This document shows positions 1-5,735 of a DNA stretch of 10,288 nt, in pieces. A program made the translations under genes and the position numbers. The notes beneath the pieces were generated by a model. It was not told the origin of the DNA, ran no database searches, and saw only the letters and a program-made list of their open reading frames with translations. Numbering within the stretch: position 1 is the first letter of the stretch; every line of letters begins with the position of its first letter. The stretch is from Acetobacteraceae bacterium (lineage in GTDB: Bacteria > Pseudomonadota > Alphaproteobacteria > Acetobacterales > Acetobacteraceae), in assembly GCA_003164305.1 (NCBI GenBank), contig PLSZ01000639.1, positions 11,119 through 21,406 of the forward strand, written 5' to 3'.

Positions 1-340
1 GAATTAGGGAGGCCGATCGGCAAAATGAGAACTGCTGCCGTTCGCCCCTGTCGTGGAAGTCCGCCGCGCTCGAAGCCGATGCCGGACAAGCCGCGCCTTC
101 AGCGCATGACGATTTGCTGGAACCCGCCCTCGATTGCGGCTAATCATAATACGATACTTTTAATTAACCCTTCCCGGACGACAGGGAGGAGTGGAATCCG
201 CGAATGGATCATCCCCACCAGATGTGCGGAATGCGGTGTCGGCGGCCCCAAATGACAGGACGTCAGACCATCCTGTGCTCACGCGGCTCCGGACAAGCGC
301 GCCAGAACGAATGGCCGCCCGGGAGGAAGTAAGGCTTTCA

Positions 341-467
341 GCCACGGGTGCGCATGGACACGAATTTCATTGGTTTCCGGCGCCGAATGCGCAACGCGAC
401 CCGCGGATCGAGCCGAACAAGGCAGACCCGAAATGAATATCCGTGTGCATCCGTGTGCATCCGTGGC
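341..467. repeat. Imperfect inverted repeat, intergenic REP/MITE-like element
   Basis: The left arm (341-371) begins GCCACGGGTGCGCA and ends TTTCATT. The right arm (432-467), read on the opposite strand, begins GCCACGGATGCACA and ends TATTCATT. The arms therefore form an imperfect, gapped inverted repeat around a spacer of about 60 bases. The right arm is longer because it carries a duplicated 10-mer. It contains no recognisable transposase and no obvious target-site duplication. I infer a non-autonomous dispersed intergenic repeat; only a genome-wide count would prove dispersal. Confidence 0.5.
441..465. repeat. Tandem 10-bp repeat, about 2.5 copies
   Basis: The 10-mer CCGTGTGCAT occurs twice in perfect tandem (441-450 and 451-460), followed by a partial third copy, CCGTG (461-465). 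It lies within the right arm of the larger inverted repeat. The left arm has only one diverged equivalent, so the duplication probably arose after the palindrome formed. Confidence 0.7.
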
Positions 468-592
468 CAAACCTTTTGCCGCGCCCGACCCAACTCCGGA
501 ACAAACGCGTCCAGAACGGCCAAGAGCCAGGAATCACGCCGCCCTTCTCAGGCACCCGCACGGAACCGGCGGCCAAAAGCCGGCCACCCGAG

Positions 593-624
593 TTGACAGC
601 CGCCGACTCATCCTACGATATACT
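593..624 (+). promoter_or_regulatory. Putative promoter of the TRAP transporter operon
   Basis: A perfect -35 hexamer, TTGACA, lies at 593-598. An AT-rich stretch follows with two -10 candidates: GATATA at 617-622 (18-nt spacer) and TATACT at 619-624 (20-nt spacer, better hexamer but long spacing). Either gives a 5' leader of about 70-80 nt before the GTG at 703. ATCGGTA just downstream imperfectly mirrors TACGAT at 614-619, so an operator could overlap the -10. The -35 is clear; the -10 choice is not. Confidence 0.45.
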
Positions 625-702
625 TAATCGGTAAGGCACACGGCCGCGACACCAGCCCCTCAGGCATCGCCGGCACGCAAGCAAGGCCTTCGGGAGAAAA
701 AC

Positions 703-1701
703 GTGGCAACCAACCGACAATCCATCACCCGGCGCACGGCCATCGGCGGCGCCACCGCCGGCGTGCTCGCCGCCACCGCCAGACGCGCGCGCGCCGTGCC
801 GATCCAACTGAAGCTCGCCACCGCCGACACGATGAACGACACCTCCTATGAGGTCGGCCAGCGCTTCGGCGCCGAGGTCGCCGCGCGCACCAACGGCAAA
901 TACGACGTCCAATTGTTCGTCGGCGGCGCGCTCGGCAGCACCGTCAACCTCGCCAACAGCCTGCAAACCGGCATCATCGACTGCGCCATCCTGACCTCTG
1001 GCTATCTCGAATCCATCGTGCCCACGGTGCAATCCATCGACCTGCCGTTCATCTTCAAGGACGAGGCCACCGCGGAAGCCATGCTCGACGGCGATCTGGG
1101 CCACCGCCTGTTCGCCGACATGTCCGGACGAGGCATCCAGGGCCTCGCCTGGGGCTGGTACGGCTGGCGCCAGATGGAAATCACCGACCGCGCCGTGCGC
1201 ACCCCCGACGACATGAAAGGCCTGAAGATCCGCATCCAGCCCGGCCCGGTATTCGCCGCGATGTTCCGCGCTCTGGGCGCCATTCCGGTGCCGCTCGACG
1301 GTTCCGAAGTTTACCTCGGCCTGTCGCAGCACACGGTCAACGGCGTGGAATTTCCGCTGCCCACGTCTGTCACGTTCAAGGTCTATGAGGTCACCAAATA
1401 CCTCGCCCTCACGCGGCACAGCTACAACGCCGGCGCCCTGATGGTCAGCAACGCGCGCTGGAACCAGTTGTCGCCCGAGGAGCAGAAGGCGTTCCAGGAC
1501 TCGGCCGCCGCCGTGCTGCCGTTCTGGCGCACGACGATCGCCAAACGGTCCGACGAAGCGCTGGCGTTCCTCCAGGCACACGGCATGCAGCCGACCAACC
1601 CGGACTTCAAGGCGTTCCAGGACAAGATGAAGGGCGTCTACGACCAGTTCAGCCCGAAATACCCGGAGCTGTTCAAGATGCTCGTGGAGCGCAACGCATG
1701 A
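703..1701 (+). CDS. dctP: TRAP transporter substrate-binding protein, DctP family
   Basis: This 332-residue protein is the periplasmic receptor of a tripartite ATP-independent periplasmic (TRAP) transporter, which captures an organic acid for ion-driven uptake. The N-terminus has a twin-arginine-like motif (TRRTAIGG, residues 9-16), an Ala/Gly-rich segment, and a likely cleavage site after ARA (29-31). This suggests Tat rather than Sec export. The mature part shows DctP landmarks: a GGALGS segment near 74-79, a DLPFIF segment near 113-118, and LKIRIQPGP near 174-182. R177 in that last segment fits the conserved arginine that binds the ligand carboxylate in this family. The GTG start is preceded by GGAG at 693-696, six bases upstream. 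The gene overlaps the next one by four bases (ATGA), so they are co-translated. Length is normal for the family. The family is confident; the ligand is unknown. Confidence 0.93.
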   Translation: MATNRQSITRRTAIGGATAGVLAATARRARAVPIQLKLATADTMNDTSYEVGQRFGAEVAARTNGKYDVQLFVGGALGSTVNLANSLQTGIIDCAILTSGYLESIVPTVQSIDLPFIFKDEATAEAMLDGDLGHRLFADMSGRGIQGLAWGWYGWRQMEITDRAVRTPDDMKGLKIRIQPGPVFAAMFRALGAIPVPLDGSEVYLGLSQHTVNGVEFPLPTSVTFKVYEVTKYLALTRHSYNAGALMVSNARWNQLSPEEQKAFQDSAAAVLPFWRTTIAKRSDEALAFLQAHGMQPTNPDFKAFQDKMKGVYDQFSPKYPELFKMLVERNA

Positions 1702-2306
1702 CCGGCCAAAGCGGCCTGCTGCTGGCGATGATGCAACCTCCCCCGACGATGGAGGAGGAATTCCAGGACTGGTACGACACCGAGCATTTCCCCGAACGCG
1801 CCGGTTGCGAGGGCTTCGTCACCGCCCATCGGCTGATCTGCCTCGACGGGTTTCCGCGTTATCTGGCTCTGTACGACCTGTCGAGCCGGGCGGTGCTGGA
1901 CGGCCCAGGCTACGCGGCGGTGGCGCGCAACCGGTACTCGCAATGGACGAAGCGGATCATTCCACGCATGTGGGGTCACTACCGCGCCGAAGCCGACCAG
2001 ATCTTTCCCGGAAGTGCACGCTTCGGGGACGAGGGATCGCCGGCCCGGTTGGCGCTGTGGCGATTTTCCGGCGTACCGGAAGGCTCCGAACAAGCGATCG
2101 TCAATGGCGTGCGCGCCAGTTTCGCGGATACGCCCGGCGTGCTGCAAATTCGCGTCTTTCAGGCCCGCGCCGCCGAGACCGGCGATTTCATCGCCACGAT
2201 CGAACTCGCCGGCCCGCTCGTGCTTCCCGCGCCAAAGGCGGACATCCTCGGCCAGACCGTCCGGCACCTGACTCTGAGCAACGTCTACATGCCCTACTGG
2301 CGCTGA
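1698..2306 (+). CDS. Putative dimeric alpha/beta-barrel protein (EthD-like)
   Basis: This 202-residue soluble protein has no signal peptide. Residues 5-75 carry the signature of ferredoxin-like dimeric alpha/beta-barrel proteins of the EthD/DUF4286 kind: a first strand, then F-x-x-W-Y-D-x-E-H-F-P-E-R (22-34), then a second strand entered through GF. Residues 115-200 look like a second, weaker unit (strand, helix, then TPGVLQIRVFQ at 145-155), so the chain may be a tandem duplication forming one barrel. Members of this fold are enzymes, ligand binders or heme proteins, so no reaction can be assigned. The ATG overlaps the dctP stop (ATGA) and has GGAG at 1686-1689 with an eight-base spacer; the permease follows four bases after its stop. 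Such strict operon placement suggests work on the transported substrate or its first intermediate. Function is inferred only from context. Confidence 0.75.
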   Translation: MTGQSGLLLAMMQPPPTMEEEFQDWYDTEHFPERAGCEGFVTAHRLICLDGFPRYLALYDLSSRAVLDGPGYAAVARNRYSQWTKRIIPRMWGHYRAEADQIFPGSARFGDEGSPARLALWRFSGVPEGSEQAIVNGVRASFADTPGVLQIRVFQARAAETGDFIATIELAGPLVLPAPKADILGQTVRHLTLSNVYMPYWR

Positions 2307-2310
2307 CCGG

Positions 2311-4194
2311 ATGCTGGGCGGCAACGCGGCGGTGGACGTCGTGGCTCCGCCGGGCGCCGTGCCAGCCGCCAGCCGCCTCTGGATCCTGGACTCGGCGCTG
2401 GATCTGGTCGTCGCCGCCGCCATGTTCGGCGAACTCGCGGCGGTGATCGGGGACGTGCTGTGCCGCACGCTGTTCGACTCGCCGCTGCTCTGGGCCGACG
2501 AGGTGGGAGGCCTGGCGCTGACCGTCATGGCCTTCATCGGTGGCGCCGTCGCCTATCGCCGCGACCAGCACATCGCCGTCCGCGTGCTGGTGGAAACGTT
2601 GCCCCCTCGCCTGCGCGCCCCCCTGCACGCCGCCGCCGACTGGCTGGTGCTGGAAACCGCCGTGGTCTGCTTCGTCACCTCGTTCCCGCTGCTGATCTCC
2701 CGCTGGGACGAACTGACCCCGTTGCTGGAGATGCACGGCACCTGGCTGGCGTTGCCGCTGACCATCGGCATGGCGCTGCTGGCGGTCTATGCCGCGGCGC
2801 GCCTGCTGTCCCAGCCCGGCCACGCGGTGCTGACGAGCCTGGCCGTGCTGCTGGCGCTTAACGGCGTCTTGTGGTTCGCCTCGGCCTACGCGCCGTTGGG
2901 CTCCACCGCGGCCATCGCGCTGGCGATCGGCGTCGTGCTGGTCACCGTGCTGCTTGGCTTGCCGGTCGGCTTCGCGCTGGTGCTGGCGACGACGTTTTTC
3001 CTGCGCCAGGTCTATCCCGCGGCGATGGTCGCGCTGCCGCAGAACATGGTGGACGGCGTCTCGCGCTTCGTGCTGCTGGCGTTGCCGTTCTTCATCCTCG
3101 CCGGCTTCGTCATGGAGTCCGGAGGCATCTCCCGCCGGCTGGTGCTGTTCGTCGCGGCCCTCGTGGGCCGGCTGCGCGGCGGCCTGCTGCAGGTCGTCAT
3201 CGTCAGCATGTACATCGTCTCCGGCATCTCCGGCTCCAAGGCGGCGGACGTCGCGGCGGTCGGCCTGGTGATGCGCGACATGACCGACAAGGAGGGCTAC
3301 GCGCGCAGCGAAATGGCGGTCGTTCTGGCGTCCGCCGCCGCGATGGGGGAGTGCGTGCCGCCGAGCATCGCGATGCTGGTGCTGGGATCGGTGACGTCGC
3401 TGTCGATGGGGGCGCTGTTCGCGTCCGGCCTGTTGCCGGCGGCGGTCATCGCGCTGTGCCTCATGGCGCTGGTGTTCTTTCGCGCGCGCAAAGCCCAGCC
3501 GAACCCGTCGGCGCCGGTCGCGCGAGGTTCGCTGCCGCGGCTCGGCCTGGACGCGATCCTGCCCTTCTCGATGCCCGTGCTGCTGTTCGCCGGAATCCTG
3601 AGCGGGTTCGCCACCCCGACGGAAATCTCGGCATTCGCCGTGCTGTACGGGCTGTTGCTGGCGACCGTGGTCTATCGCGAAGTCGGGCCTCGCGCCCTGA
3701 CCCGGGTCGCGGCGGAGGCTTCCACCGTCGCCGCCATGGTCCTGTTCACCCTCGCCGCGGCCCAGACCTTCTCCTGGGCTCTATCGGCGGCGCGGATGCC
3801 ACAGGCGCTGGCGGCCCTGGTGTTCTCCTGGCGCGACAACACCACGGTGTTCTTGCTGGCCTCGATCGTCGCGCTGGTCGTCCTCGGGTCGCTGCTGGAG
3901 GGGTTGCCGGCGCTGCTGATCCTGGCGCCGCTGTTGCTGCCGATCGCGACGAAGCTGGGGATCAGCGACCTGCACTATGGCATCGTCCTGCTGATCGCGA
4001 TGGGCGTGGGCGCGTTCCTGCCCCCGCTCGGCGTCGGGTTCTACATCGCCTGCGCGATCGCCCGCGCCCCGATGGGCGCGTCGGCCCGTGCGATGGCGCC
4101 TTACGTGGCGGTGTTGCTGGCCGGCCTGCTGGTGGTGACGTTCGTCCCGTGGTTCACGCTGGCGCTCCCCCGGGCGGTTGGGCTGGCGCCGTGA
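2311..4194 (+). CDS. dctQM: TRAP transporter fused permease, DctQM
   Basis: This 627-residue inner-membrane protein fuses the small (DctQ) and large (DctM) TRAP permease subunits. Residues 25-165 are the DctQ part: four hydrophobic segments, with the typical LFDSPLLWADE (54-64) and a later RRDQHIAV (83-90). A linking transmembrane segment lies at about 172-192. Residues 200-625 are DctM, with LPVGFAL (217-223), PFFILAGFVMESGG (259-272), SGISGSKAAD (304-313), ECVPPSIAML (347-356), ATPTEISAF (434-442), LEGLPALLILAP (529-540) and FLPPLGVGF (569-577). Length matches the sum of separate subunits, so the fusion is intact. The start lies four bases after the preceding stop with no clear Shine-Dalgarno, suggesting translational coupling. 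A GTG at 2332 is an alternative start. It works with the DctP protein at 703. Ion coupling and substrate are not shown by sequence. Confidence 0.93.
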   Translation: MLGGNAAVDVVAPPGAVPAASRLWILDSALDLVVAAAMFGELAAVIGDVLCRTLFDSPLLWADEVGGLALTVMAFIGGAVAYRRDQHIAVRVLVETLPPRLRAPLHAAADWLVLETAVVCFVTSFPLLISRWDELTPLLEMHGTWLALPLTIGMALLAVYAAARLLSQPGHAVLTSLAVLLALNGVLWFASAYAPLGSTAAIALAIGVVLVTVLLGLPVGFALVLATTFFLRQVYPAAMVALPQNMVDGVSRFVLLALPFFILAGFVMESGGISRRLVLFVAALVGRLRGGLLQVVIVSMYIVSGISGSKAADVAAVGLVMRDMTDKEGYARSEMAVVLASAAAMGECVPPSIAMLVLGSVTSLSMGALFASGLLPAAVIALCLMALVFFRARKAQPNPSAPVARGSLPRLGLDAILPFSMPVLLFAGILSGFATPTEISAFAVLYGLLLATVVYREVGPRALTRVAAEASTVAAMVLFTLAAAQTFSWALSAARMPQALAALVFSWRDNTTVFLLASIVALVVLGSLLEGLPALLILAPLLLPIATKLGISDLHYGIVLLIAMGVGAFLPPLGVGFYIACAIARAPMGASARAMAPYVAVLLAGLLVVTFVPWFTLALPRAVGLAP

Positions 4195-4240
4195 TCGGTC
4201 TCCGGTCGTCGTTGGGGGCGAAACGGGTCCTCTTCCCTCC

Positions 4241-4400
4241 CCTCACCGACACCACCGGACCGCTGGCCGTCACCATCGCCCGTTACCGCCACCATCGGCC
4301 CTCGCAGTCATCACCGCCCCTCCCCCGTCACCACCGACCCATCCCCGTCATCACCGGGCCGTCACAGTCGTCACCGACCCAGCCCCGTCATCACCGGGCC
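4241..4400. repeat. Degenerate 20-bp tandem repeats, about eight units
   Basis: Units of about 20 bp share the core CGTCAYCACCG. From 4321 they fall exactly in register, with units starting at 4321, 4341, 4361 and 4381. The units at 4341-4360 and 4381-4400 differ at one base of 20, which also gives a 40-bp higher-order period. Earlier units (about 4241, 4261, 4282, 4302) are more diverged and vary by one or two bases in length. There are no unique spacers between units. The array lies wholly between genes and is a minisatellite-type repeat; any role is unknown. Confidence 0.7.
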
Positions 4401-4413
4401 CCGACCCGGTGAT
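4390..4413. terminator. Hairpin at end of tandem array, possible terminator of TRAP operon
   Basis: ATCACCGGG (4390-4398) is perfectly mirrored by CCCGGTGAT (4405-4413) across a 6-base loop. The left arm is the conserved core of the last tandem-repeat unit, so array and hairpin are linked. It lies about 200 bases after the dctQM stop and lacks a T-run. It may act as a transcript end, an mRNA-stabilising 3' structure, or neither. Confidence 0.35.
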
Positions 4414-4461
4414 CTGTCGCCGCACGCCATTCGGTCGGACCCGGGACACTGTCGGCGCACG

Positions 4462-4498
4462 TGTCCCCCGACGGCCGGGTCAAGGCCCGGCCGTGACA
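4462..4498. repeat. GC-rich intergenic palindrome (REP-like)
   Basis: ACGGCCGGG (4471-4479) pairs perfectly with CCCGGCCGT (4486-4494) across the 6-base loop TCAAGG. Outside a five-base bulge, TGTC (4462-4465) pairs with GACA (4495-4498). Similar palindromes built around GGCCGGGTCAAG are, from general knowledge, frequent between genes in many alphaproteobacteria. It sits 44 bases before the next start codon and has no T-run, so it is not a classical terminator. Confidence 0.5.
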
Positions 4499-4538
4499 AA
4501 GCGCAACGAAAAACCCATCCCGGTCGGAGACCGCCCCA

Positions 4539-4913
4539 ATGCCGGACACCCAGATCATCAACGACCGAGAGAACGAACTCTATCGAGCCATGCTCGCCTT
4601 CGACTACCCGACGCTCGATGGCATTCTGTCAGATGAGCTCCGCTACATTCACTCGACCGGCGTCGCCGAAACGAAAGCCGAATACTTCGACGGCATGCGC
4701 CGCGGGTTGTACGAGTATGGCTCGATCACCATCGACAGCAACCGGACGCGCCTGTTCGCCGACGCGGCGATCACCGACGGCGTGATGGACATGCTGGTTG
4801 GCGCCAATGGCTCCACGAAACACGTCATCCGGCTGCTGCACGTGCTGGTCTGGCGGCGAGAGGCCGGAGCATGGCGTCTGCTGCTGCGTCAGGCGACACG
4901 CATACCGGCCTGA
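4539..4913 (+). CDS. NTF2-like / DUF4440-type small protein
   Basis: This 124-residue cytoplasmic protein has the outline of the nuclear transport factor 2 superfamily. N-terminal helices (DRENELYRAMLAFDYPTLDGIL, split around residue 18) lead to the strand LRYIHSTG. A helix with KAEYFDGMRRG follows, then strands including ITIDSNRTRLF, a long VIRLLHVLVW strand, and a closing WRLLLRQATR. These proteins form a cone-shaped pocket and may be small enzymes, ligand binders or regulators, so no reaction is assigned. The ATG is supported by GGAGA at 4526-4530, eight bases upstream. It stands apart from the TRAP operon behind a 344-base repeat-rich gap. It converges on gntR with only six bases between the stop codons, leaving no room for a separate terminator. 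Pathway membership is uncertain. Confidence 0.75.
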   Translation: MPDTQIINDRENELYRAMLAFDYPTLDGILSDELRYIHSTGVAETKAEYFDGMRRGLYEYGSITIDSNRTRLFADAAITDGVMDMLVGANGSTKHVIRLLHVLVWRREAGAWRLLLRQATRIPA

Positions 4914-4919
4914 CCGCGC

Positions 4920-5678
4920 CTACCGTTTCGCCGCCGTTCGCGCCGGCCCGCGGGCGATGAGCGCGGTCCGCCGCCGCTCGGTATCGTCCAGATGCGCCTG
5001 CATCGCCTCCCGCGCCATCGCGGTGTCGCGCGCCAGGATCGCGTCGTGGATCGCCTTGTGCAGCGGCAAGGTCACCGTGCGATTTTGTTCGGTGTCGCGA
5101 TTGGTGATGCGCATCGACGACACCAGGCTGGCGCGGATGGCATGCGCCACCGGCAGCAGGAATTCGTTGCGCGCCGCGCGCAGGCAGGCGATGTGAAACA
5201 GCACGTCCGCGGCAACGAAGTTCGGGACATCGTTGCCGGCCGCCACCATCGCCTCATACGCCTTGGCGATCGCGGCGTGATCCTCGGCGGTGCCGCGCCG
5301 CGCCGCCAGTTCCGCCGCCGATGGCTCGATGATCCGGCGCAGTTCCATCAGGTGATCGAGGTTATGTCCCACCGGTTCCGCCGAATCGTCACGCCAGCCC
5401 AGTACGGCGGGGTCGAGCTGGCTCCAGTCCGACCGCGGCCGCACGATCGTGCCGCGGCGGGGCTTCGCGTCCAGCAGGCCTTTGGCCGACAGAACGTTCA
5501 GCGCCTCCCGCAATACGGTGCGGCTGACGTCGTAGCGCGACAGCAGTTTCTCTTCGTTCGGCAGTGGGTCGCCTGGCAGCAGCCGGCCTTGCACGATGTC
5601 GCCGCCAAGCTGTTCCACCAGTTGTTCGCGCAGATTCCGTTTGAACGGTTGCGGGTCCGGGCGATCGGGTGAGGTCAT
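4920..5678 (-). CDS. GntR-family transcriptional regulator, FCD (FadR-type) subfamily
   Basis: This 252-residue DNA-binding regulator is probably a repressor released by a carboxylic-acid ligand. Residues 14-80 form the GntR winged helix-turn-helix, with LPGDPLPNEEKLL (34-46), the recognition region VSRTVLREALNVLSAKGL (51-68) and the wing RRGTIVRP (74-81). Residues about 105-235 are the all-helical FCD ligand domain. It keeps the family's metal-site pattern: D158 and H162 four apart, then H207 and H229 twenty-two apart. The VLGWRDD segment between domains resembles DgoR-like sugar-acid regulators. The ATG lacks a Shine-Dalgarno, but a good promoter lies immediately upstream, suggesting a leaderless transcript. 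It is the last gene of the minus-strand block, 57 bases after the amidohydrolase, and may also be read from the upstream operon. The likely target is the operator-like site at 9374-9384. The family is certain; the ligand is not. Confidence 0.93.
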   Translation of the reverse strand: MTSPDRPDPQPFKRNLREQLVEQLGGDIVQGRLLPGDPLPNEEKLLSRYDVSRTVLREALNVLSAKGLLDAKPRRGTIVRPRSDWSQLDPAVLGWRDDSAEPVGHNLDHLMELRRIIEPSAAELAARRGTAEDHAAIAKAYEAMVAAGNDVPNFVAADVLFHIACLRAARNEFLLPVAHAIRASLVSSMRITNRDTEQNRTVTLPLHKAIHDAILARDTAMAREAMQAHLDDTERRRTALIARGPARTAAKR

Positions 5679-5683
5679 ACTAT

Positions 5684-5713
5684 ATTATCATCTGTTCGCG
5701 CGGCCACCGTCAA
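5684..5713 (-). promoter_or_regulatory. Putative gntR promoter, predicted leaderless start
   Basis: On the minus strand, TTGACG (5713-5708, five of six matches to consensus) is followed after 18 bases by GATAAT (5689-5684, five of six). Only five bases separate the -10 from the ATG at 5678. Transcription should therefore begin at or beside the start codon, which also explains the absent Shine-Dalgarno. A degraded FadR-type palindrome (TAGTATGACCT, 5682-5672) overlaps the start codon and could allow autoregulation, but it matches the consensus poorly. Confidence 0.55.
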
Positions 5714-5735
5714 CGGAATTGCGGACACCGGCGGA

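Larger units (their letters stand above)
1..702. other. Gene-poor region upstream of the TRAP operon
   Basis: I see no convincing gene in these 702 bases. Open frames exist in several registers, but none shows the strong third-position G/C bias of the genes downstream. The stretch holds an AT-rich island at about 141-166, a purine-rich Shine-Dalgarno-like run at 184-191, an imperfect inverted repeat at 341-467 containing tandem 10-mers, and a promoter-like sequence at 593-624. A frame ending with TAA at 141-143 could be the tail of a gene lying to the left. Its third-position G/C is only about 67 percent, so I do not call it. Confidence 0.6.
4195..4538. other. Non-coding spacer between dctQM and the NTF2-like gene
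   Basis: This 344-base gap holds no credible gene. Frames crossing it translate into Pro/His/Arg-rich repetitive peptide, an artefact of the tandem repeats. Its contents are degenerate 20-bp repeats (about 4241-4400), a 9-bp-arm hairpin at 4390-4413, a second 9-bp-arm palindrome at 4471-4494, and a Shine-Dalgarno (GGAGA, 4526-4530) for the next gene. No T-run follows either hairpin. I could not find a convincing promoter for the downstream gene. Confidence 0.65.

Noticed and set aside
1..89. Minus-strand frame beginning at TTG 89 and running off the left edge
   Set aside because: No ATG, weak Shine-Dalgarno, third-position G/C of about 65 percent and no recognised motif.
3..143. Open frame from the left edge ending in TAA at 141-143, possibly the tail of an upstream plus-strand gene
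   Set aside because: It stops neatly before the AT-rich island, but third-position G/C is only about 31 of 46 codons, no family motif is visible and no start is in view. Left uncalled.
255..276. Hairpin ACAGGA / TCCTGT with a 10-base loop
   Set aside because: Only six pairs and no associated gene end or T-run; likely chance.
191..436. Small frames starting at GTG 191 or ATG 204 behind a GGGAGGAG run
   Set aside because: The longer frame runs into the inverted repeat, its composition is unlike the real genes, and neither has a recognisable family. The short one is mentioned only as a possible leader peptide.
613..2823. Long minus-strand frames opposite dctP, the barrel gene and dctQM
   Set aside because: Low-complexity Gly/Arg/Gln-rich products with no motifs, opposite well-supported genes; antisense GC artefacts.
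4241..4400. CRISPR array
   Set aside because: Repeats are contiguous 20-mers with no unique spacers, too degenerate, and there are no cas genes.
2871..4636. Long Gly/Arg/Pro-rich plus-strand frames overlapping dctQM and the repeat array
   Set aside because: They are shadow frames caused by high GC content; the DctQM frame carries clear family motifs and correct membrane topology.
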